From positions 1 through 10,673 of the forward strand of contig CAUJII010000196.1 in the NCBI GenBank assembly GCA_963205035.1: DNA of 10,673 nucleotides, written 5' to 3'. The position numbers and the translations under genes were made by a program. The stretch comes from Spirochaetota bacterium (lineage in GTDB: Bacteria > Spirochaetota > Leptospiria > Turneriellales > Turneriellaceae). Shown here piece by piece: positions 6,806 to 10,673 of the stretch (position 1 is the stretch's first letter; every line of letters begins with the position of its first letter). The notes beneath the pieces are model-generated. The model ran no database searches, was not told the origin of the DNA, and saw nothing but the letters and a program-made list of their open reading frames with translations.

Positions 6806-7302
6806 TATTTTACCCCCGAAATAAGAGAAAGTGCGAACGTGACAACAACGCCTGCAATCAAGAAACCCACCGTGGTGACGAGACTCGGAAAAGACGCTTG
6901 TGAAAGCCCGGAGATGGAGTTTCCCGCTGTGCATCCTTTCGCCATCCGTGCGCCAAACCCCCATAAGATTCCGCCGCTAATGAGCACAACGGCTTTGACC
7001 CAAAGTTCTGAACCCCAGATTTGGTTGAAGACACCTAAGTCGAACGTTGGATTGTAGCCCACGGTTGTGACAGCTGCAACAGCGCCGCCCAAAATGAGGC
7101 CCAAAGAAAACATCGTTCGGAAACCGAAGGCTCCACCCAAGTCAGGGCGTTTGAAATAGTTGAGTTTAGAAAAAACCGAGCAGACGCTCGCATAGCCGCG
7201 CGTGACAGAAAGAAAGCGGCCCGTGGTCAAAACCAGCAAGATGGATACTCCTGCGATAGCAAGCCCTCCCCACCAGAAAGGCCAGATAAATTCATGCGTC
7301 AT
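6805..7302 (-). CDS. YeeE/YedE-family sulfur-compound permease, first half
   Basis: A 165-residue membrane protein of the Sulf_transp (YeeE/YedE) family. It has about four or five hydrophobic segments, a conserved-looking cysteine near the start of the fold (C41 in SVCSVFSK), and the diagnostic GARMAKGCTAGNSISGL (about 117-133) with C124. In the characterised single-chain YeeE/TsuA transporters such cysteines line the thiosulfate path; here the fold is split over two genes. ATG 7302 was chosen because GGGAGG (7307-7312, minus strand) lies 4 bp upstream; the frame also extends to 7359, without a ribosome binding site. The pair is often found with rhodanese or persulfide dioxygenase genes and ArsR-type repressors in other bacteria; none of these is in this window. 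Transcription runs leftward from a promoter overlapped by an 8-bp-arm palindrome. Confidence 0.9.
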   Translation of the reverse strand: MTHEFIWPFWWGGLAIAGVSILLVLTTGRFLSVTRGYASVCSVFSKLNYFKRPDLGGAFGFRTMFSLGLILGGAVAAVTTVGYNPTFDLGVFNQIWGSELWVKAVVLISGGILWGFGARMAKGCTAGNSISGLSQASFPSLVTTVGFLIAGVVVTFALSLISGVK

Positions 7303-7327
7303 AGATCCTCCCAAACAGCCTAATAAA

Positions 7328-7351
7328 TATAACAACCGTTTGTTTGTTATA
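7328..7351. promoter_or_regulatory. Perfect inverted repeat, likely operator of the permease genes
   Basis: TATAACAA (7328-7335) and TTGTTATA (7344-7351) are perfect 8-bp arms with an 8-bp spacer, in the spacer between divergent genes. On the minus strand one arm contains the candidate -10 box of the permease promoter, so a bound dimeric regulator would block it. ArsR-type sulfur sensors control many YeeE/YedE operons and bind AT-rich palindromes, which makes one a candidate, but no regulator gene is present here. Confidence 0.6.
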
Positions 7352-7376
7352 GCGAACAAGAGAGATGGCGTGTAAA
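7346..7376 (-). promoter_or_regulatory. Candidate promoter of the permease gene pair
   Basis: On the minus strand TTTACA (7371-7376) and TATAAC (7346-7351) each differ by one base from the sigma-70 hexamers, with a 19-bp spacer that is longer than ideal. The -10 box falls inside the palindrome at 7328-7351. The leader to ATG 7302 would be about 35 nt. Confidence 0.4.
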
Positions 7377-7395
7377 GAAAAAAGATACGGAGTTT

Positions 7396-7403
7396 AGGAG
7401 GGG
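7396..7403 (+). promoter_or_regulatory. Strong Shine-Dalgarno-like sequence with no start codon in range
   Basis: AGGAGGGG is a near-ideal ribosome binding sequence, yet no ATG, GTG or TTG follows within normal distance; a CTG at 7409 would give only three codons. The next gene's ATG at 7453 is about 50 bp downstream and has only a weak AGAG before it. It may be a standby site, a relic of an older start, or chance. Confidence 0.35.
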
Positions 7404-7452
7404 CCTCGCTGGAACCCTAATCTCATTTACGGACGGATTCACCTTTAGAGCC

Positions 7453-10400
7453 ATGCCTATGCTCGAAATTGCCGGAATTCCCCTCGAAGCGGCTGAGATT
7501 ACTACCACAGAAAAAACACTTGTTTTCCAACAAGAACTCATTCTCACCGAGACTACACAGAAAAACTTGCAGAAAATTCTCTACCCGCTTCTCGAAGGGC
7601 AGAACCTGCTCCTCGTGGGCGACGCAGGCGTGGGCAAGAACGCTCTCATCTATTACATCAACCGCATCCGGCAGTTGCCGACGGTCCGCTTCAGCTTCAA
7701 CCAAGACACGCTTCCCGAAGATCTATCGGGGTCTTTTCGCGTGCTCCCCGACGGTTTCCAATGGAATAACGGGCCTCTGGCCGAGGCTTTGCAGAAGGGG
7801 TATACTTTTGTCGCAGACGAGATGAATTTGGCGTCGCCTGAAATCCTCAAACGTTTCATCAGCGTCTTTGACAGGCGTCGTTTGGCGCTCCTCGAAAAAG
7901 ACGGTAGCGAACTCGAAGCGCATCCCCGTTTTTCTTTCGTCGCAACACAAAACCCGGCGCGTGGTTTCGAGGGCCGCAAGAGTCTGCCCGAAAGCATCCA
8001 GCGGCATTTTACAACGCTTTATCTCGACCATTACCCCGCCGAAGAAGAAAAAGAAATTCTCCGTGGGCTCTATCCCAAAGAATTTGCGCGTGCGGCTGAC
8101 CTGATAATTCTTGTGCAGCGTGCGCTCGAAACGCTTATCTGGAAAAACGAACTTGCGAAGGACGACTTGGAGCACTACCACTTTAATTTACGCACGGCGC
8201 AGCGTGCGATGAACCGCGCCGTCGTTTCAGGACTCGCCGATACAGAAAAAAGCGAGTTCAGAGACTTGCTCTTTACCTTCTTTGTCGATACGTTCCGTTT
8301 ACAGAGTGACAGACGCACTGCGCTCCAGCAAATTGCGGCGGTTTTGTCATATGACGCGCCTGCGTTAGAAAAAGATTATGGTATTTTTTCGTCTCAAAAG
8401 CCTTTCTCGAAAATGGCGGTGGATTTATCCCACCGAGAAGGGGCTTCAAACTCGCGGCTGTTTTTTCCTCTGACACCATCGCGCAGGCAAATTCTGACTG
8501 CGATGGATTCTTCGCTTACGGCTGAAGACAACTTGCTTCTCGAAGGCGACGACGCGGCGCGCATCCTTGAGCTCTGCCATGCGTGGGCCGACATGCAGGG
8601 CAGGCGTGTGACTGAAATATTTCTCTCGCGCGGCATGCACACGAGCGATATTATCGGTGCTTTGAGGCCGCGGTTACATGGAGAGCGGAAGGGGCAAAAC
8701 GTCTGTTGGGTCGACGGCCCCTTGACCGCAGCGTTAAGACGGCAAGACATCATCATTCTCGAAAATATTGACGCTGCGGGTTCTGAGCTCATTGAAAAGC
8801 TCAACATGCTTTTAGACCATGCGGGCAGGTTGGCGCTGCCGCCTGAAGCGGAGGGAGAAACCATCTTGCGTAAAGAAGGCGCATGCCGTGTCATCGCGAT
8901 TAAGCGGACGCGCCGCAGCCGCAACCAACAGACGATTTCTCGTGCGCTCAGAAACCGTTTCTTTAATATGCATGTCCCAGTGCTTGAAACGGGCGAAGAG
9001 ATGACCGAGGTTATCCGCTTGGCGATGGAGCACGAGTTTGGAGAAGACTCTTCGGCGCAGAGAAAAACTTTTGTGCAAAAGTTAACGCTCTTTCACACGA
9101 AAGCCGACGAAGCGGCCGCAGAAAAAAAGATCGGTGCCAATATTGCCGAAGTCATTCGGTACAGAGAAGAGCATGCGCTCCGCCTGATTCGCCATTTGGC
9201 GCATTCTGTCGACTACCACGAGATAGGCGGAGGACACGCAGTCGTTGAGCGTGGCGTGGATATTTATTACGCGGGCATGCTTGTTGAACCTCAGGACCGT
9301 GTGTTCTTGAAGCGGCTCTTAGAGCGCATCTTTGCAGATATTGCATGGGATGAACTTTTCACAGTGCTTAAAGACGGTAAAAAAAAAATCCTGACCGCAC
9401 GAGCTGAGGCGAGTCAGAAAAAAATTTCTCCACCCGATTGGGATAAAGCGAAGCACTTTCGAGACGCGAATACGGGCAAAGCGCAAAAACGATTAGACGG
9501 GCAGGAACTTAAGAAAGGTCTGCGCATCGACACGCCGGAAACAGGTGGGAATATCAAAGAAGGCCCCGACGCTTGGTATGGCTCGGACACACAGGGGAAC
9601 GGCGGGCAGGGAGAACCTGCCGGTGGGGGCGGCGCTTGGGGTTACCGCACCGAAGCACTTTTTGAAGCCTTCTTGAAAAAATACAAACCCAAGTGGGACT
9701 ATCACATGGGCTATTCGATTGAAGACTTTTACGATGTCTTCGGCAAGATGCTCTCTGAGTTGCAAATGGATTTAGAAAACGCGCTCGATGCCGAACCTGA
9801 AATCGAACGCCGCCTCATGGCGCAGGGCCACCGCATCGACGCGAGGCGCTACATCACATACCAAGCCAACGCCGGCAACGACCGCATCTTCGATCGCACG
9901 CGCATCAGGCATTCGGAAAATAAACTCAAAGGCGTTGAATTTATCTTTGTCCTGGCGAAGGGGCGACGCATGTTCAATTTCAAAGCAGCCGTCTCTGCAA
10001 TTATTGCATTACAGTCGGCTGTCGAAATCTTGTGGGAGCGAAAAATCCCCCTCAAAGTTTATGGCTACTCCGACTTTGACAACATGAAACGCGCGATTGA
10101 CATCAACCAGTATGTTGCGCTCGACGAAGAGACTCCGCCAGAGTCTCTCAAAGCAAAACTTTTCGCCTCGATGACCGACAACTGGCAAGGAGACACCATC
10201 GACGAAGCACAGGTGTTGCGCTATGCCGCAGAGCAATTCTCGCCTGAATCGGTGACGAAATTTGTCGTGATGGTGTCCGACTTTAGAGGGCACCGCGCCC
10301 GCGCAGAAATCAAGAAAGAAATCCTTAGTGCTCAAAGTCAGACCCTTAAAGAACTCGCTGCAGACTATGCGAGGCAAAACATCCATGTTCTCGCCGTGCA

Positions 10401-10539
10401 AACGGGCACGCGGTCTATCGCCGAGCATCTCTTCAAAGAGTGGCTGTGGATCGACGAAGCAGCGTTCGACCGCGCACCGGTCGTCTTGGCAGAAGCTATC
10501 AAGCGGCTTATTTTGACTTACCATAAGGTCGTCGTCTGA
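7453..10539 (+). CDS. Large AAA_5 ATPase with C-terminal von Willebrand A domain (VWA8/midasin/NorD-like)
   Basis: A 1028-residue, probably cytoplasmic protein. First AAA_5 module (about 25-260): Walker A GDAGVGKN (56-63), with Asn in place of Ser/Thr; the family motif NNGPLAEAL (106-113); Walker B FVADE (119-123); sensor-1 Asn in FVATQNP (162-168); and an arginine-finger candidate in SIQRHF. Second module (about 330-515) keeps the layout (DGPLTAAL 421-428, SRALRNRFF 496-504), but its P-loop is GDDAAR, its Walker B reads ILENID, and its sensor 1 is gone, so it is probably inactive. After a charged region and a Gly-rich linker (about 698-730) comes a VWA domain (about 828-990) led by a NorD/CbbO-like RIDARRY...DRIFDR segment. 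MIDAS residues D-x-S-x-S are replaced (A835, G837, R839), while T915 and D943 persist. MoxR/VWA pairs act in remodelling or metal insertion; here both are fused. ATG 7453 (or 7459) has no strong ribosome binding site. The client is unknown. Confidence 0.88.
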   Translation: MPMLEIAGIPLEAAEITTTEKTLVFQQELILTETTQKNLQKILYPLLEGQNLLLVGDAGVGKNALIYYINRIRQLPTVRFSFNQDTLPEDLSGSFRVLPDGFQWNNGPLAEALQKGYTFVADEMNLASPEILKRFISVFDRRRLALLEKDGSELEAHPRFSFVATQNPARGFEGRKSLPESIQRHFTTLYLDHYPAEEEKEILRGLYPKEFARAADLIILVQRALETLIWKNELAKDDLEHYHFNLRTAQRAMNRAVVSGLADTEKSEFRDLLFTFFVDTFRLQSDRRTALQQIAAVLSYDAPALEKDYGIFSSQKPFSKMAVDLSHREGASNSRLFFPLTPSRRQILTAMDSSLTAEDNLLLEGDDAARILELCHAWADMQGRRVTEIFLSRGMHTSDIIGALRPRLHGERKGQNVCWVDGPLTAALRRQDIIILENIDAAGSELIEKLNMLLDHAGRLALPPEAEGETILRKEGACRVIAIKRTRRSRNQQTISRALRNRFFNMHVPVLETGEEMTEVIRLAMEHEFGEDSSAQRKTFVQKLTLFHTKADEAAAEKKIGANIAEVIRYREEHALRLIRHLAHSVDYHEIGGGHAVVERGVDIYYAGMLVEPQDRVFLKRLLERIFADIAWDELFTVLKDGKKKILTARAEASQKKISPPDWDKAKHFRDANTGKAQKRLDGQELKKGLRIDTPETGGNIKEGPDAWYGSDTQGNGGQGEPAGGGGAWGYRTEALFEAFLKKYKPKWDYHMGYSIEDFYDVFGKMLSELQMDLENALDAEPEIERRLMAQGHRIDARRYITYQANAGNDRIFDRTRIRHSENKLKGVEFIFVLAKGRRMFNFKAAVSAIIALQSAVEILWERKIPLKVYGYSDFDNMKRAIDINQYVALDEETPPESLKAKLFASMTDNWQGDTIDEAQVLRYAAEQFSPESVTKFVVMVSDFRGHRARAEIKKEILSAQSQTLKELAADYARQNIHVLAVQTGTRSIAEHLFKEWLWIDEAAFDRAPVVLAEAIKRLILTYHKVVV

Positions 10540-10553
10540 CGGCTTGGGGGCCC

Positions 10554-10673
10554 GACTAACTATTCGGGTTCAGCGGATGGGCAATTCCGACTAACTATTC
10601 GGGTTCAGCGGATGGGCAATTCCGACTAACTATTCGGGTTCAGCGGATGGGCAATTCCGACTAACTATTCGGG
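10554..10673 (-). repeat. Right repeat array: perfect 35-bp tandem repeat carrying the 12-bp repeat inverted
   Basis: GACTAACTATTC, the reverse complement of the left-hand repeat, starts at 10554, 10589, 10624 and 10659. Three full 35-bp units (10554-10588, 10589-10623, 10624-10658) are identical base for base, and a fourth is cut by the window edge after 15 bp. Each unit also contains GGCAATTCC, the complement of the GGAATTGCC box of left array B. Identity between units indicates recent duplication or active homogenisation. The array begins 14 bp after the stop of the AAA/VWA gene, and no terminator is seen between them. Confidence 0.95.

Noticed and set aside
6374..6964. Longer 196-residue version of the second permease half
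   Set aside because: The extra 53 residues lie inside the upstream permease gene in another frame and do not look like membrane protein; ATG 6805 overlaps the upstream stop as expected for coupling.
8394..8924. 176-residue leftward frame inside the AAA/VWA gene
   Set aside because: Shadow of the rightward coding sequence, rich in S, R and P, with no family features.
10554..10673. 35-bp tandem array as CRISPR
   Set aside because: The segments between the 12-mers are identical in every unit, so there are no unique spacers.

Overview
The window looks like a chromosomal stretch from a Gram-negative bacterium of medium G+C. A spirochaete of the Leptospira/Turneriella type is my best guess. The hints are a relaxed lipobox on a small predicted lipoprotein and a HrcA/CIRCE operator in front of clpB. 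The taxon is an inference from style, not proof.

Layout: bases 1-990 are a worn accessory patch. It holds the last residues of an unidentified protein, two arrays of a 12-bp repeat (GAATAGTTAGTC), a truncated and degraded C-terminal piece of an ABC-F type ATPase with a possible terminator, and one small predicted lipoprotein. From 1006 onward the DNA is densely coding. A promoter overlapped by a CIRCE operator precedes clpB (disaggregase). Then come an iron-dependent alcohol dehydrogenase and, 1 bp later, a CvrA/NhaP2-type cation/proton antiporter; these three point right and may share transcripts. Two overlapping leftward genes follow, encoding the two halves of a YeeE/YedE sulfur-compound permease, with a palindrome lying over their likely promoter. 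Finally a 1028-residue protein carries two AAA_5-like modules and a C-terminal von Willebrand A domain (VWA8/midasin/NorD-like), pointing right.

Immediately after that gene the same 12-bp repeat returns in the opposite orientation, now as a perfect 35-bp tandem repeat that runs off the window edge. The roughly 9.6-kb gene block is therefore bracketed by inverted arrays of one repeat family. A second short box (GGAATTGCC) is shared by the left and right arrays. This repeat system and the large AAA/VWA protein, which has lost its MIDAS motif and has a degenerate second ATPase module, are the least ordinary things here. The other genes are familiar stress, redox, ion and sulfur functions.
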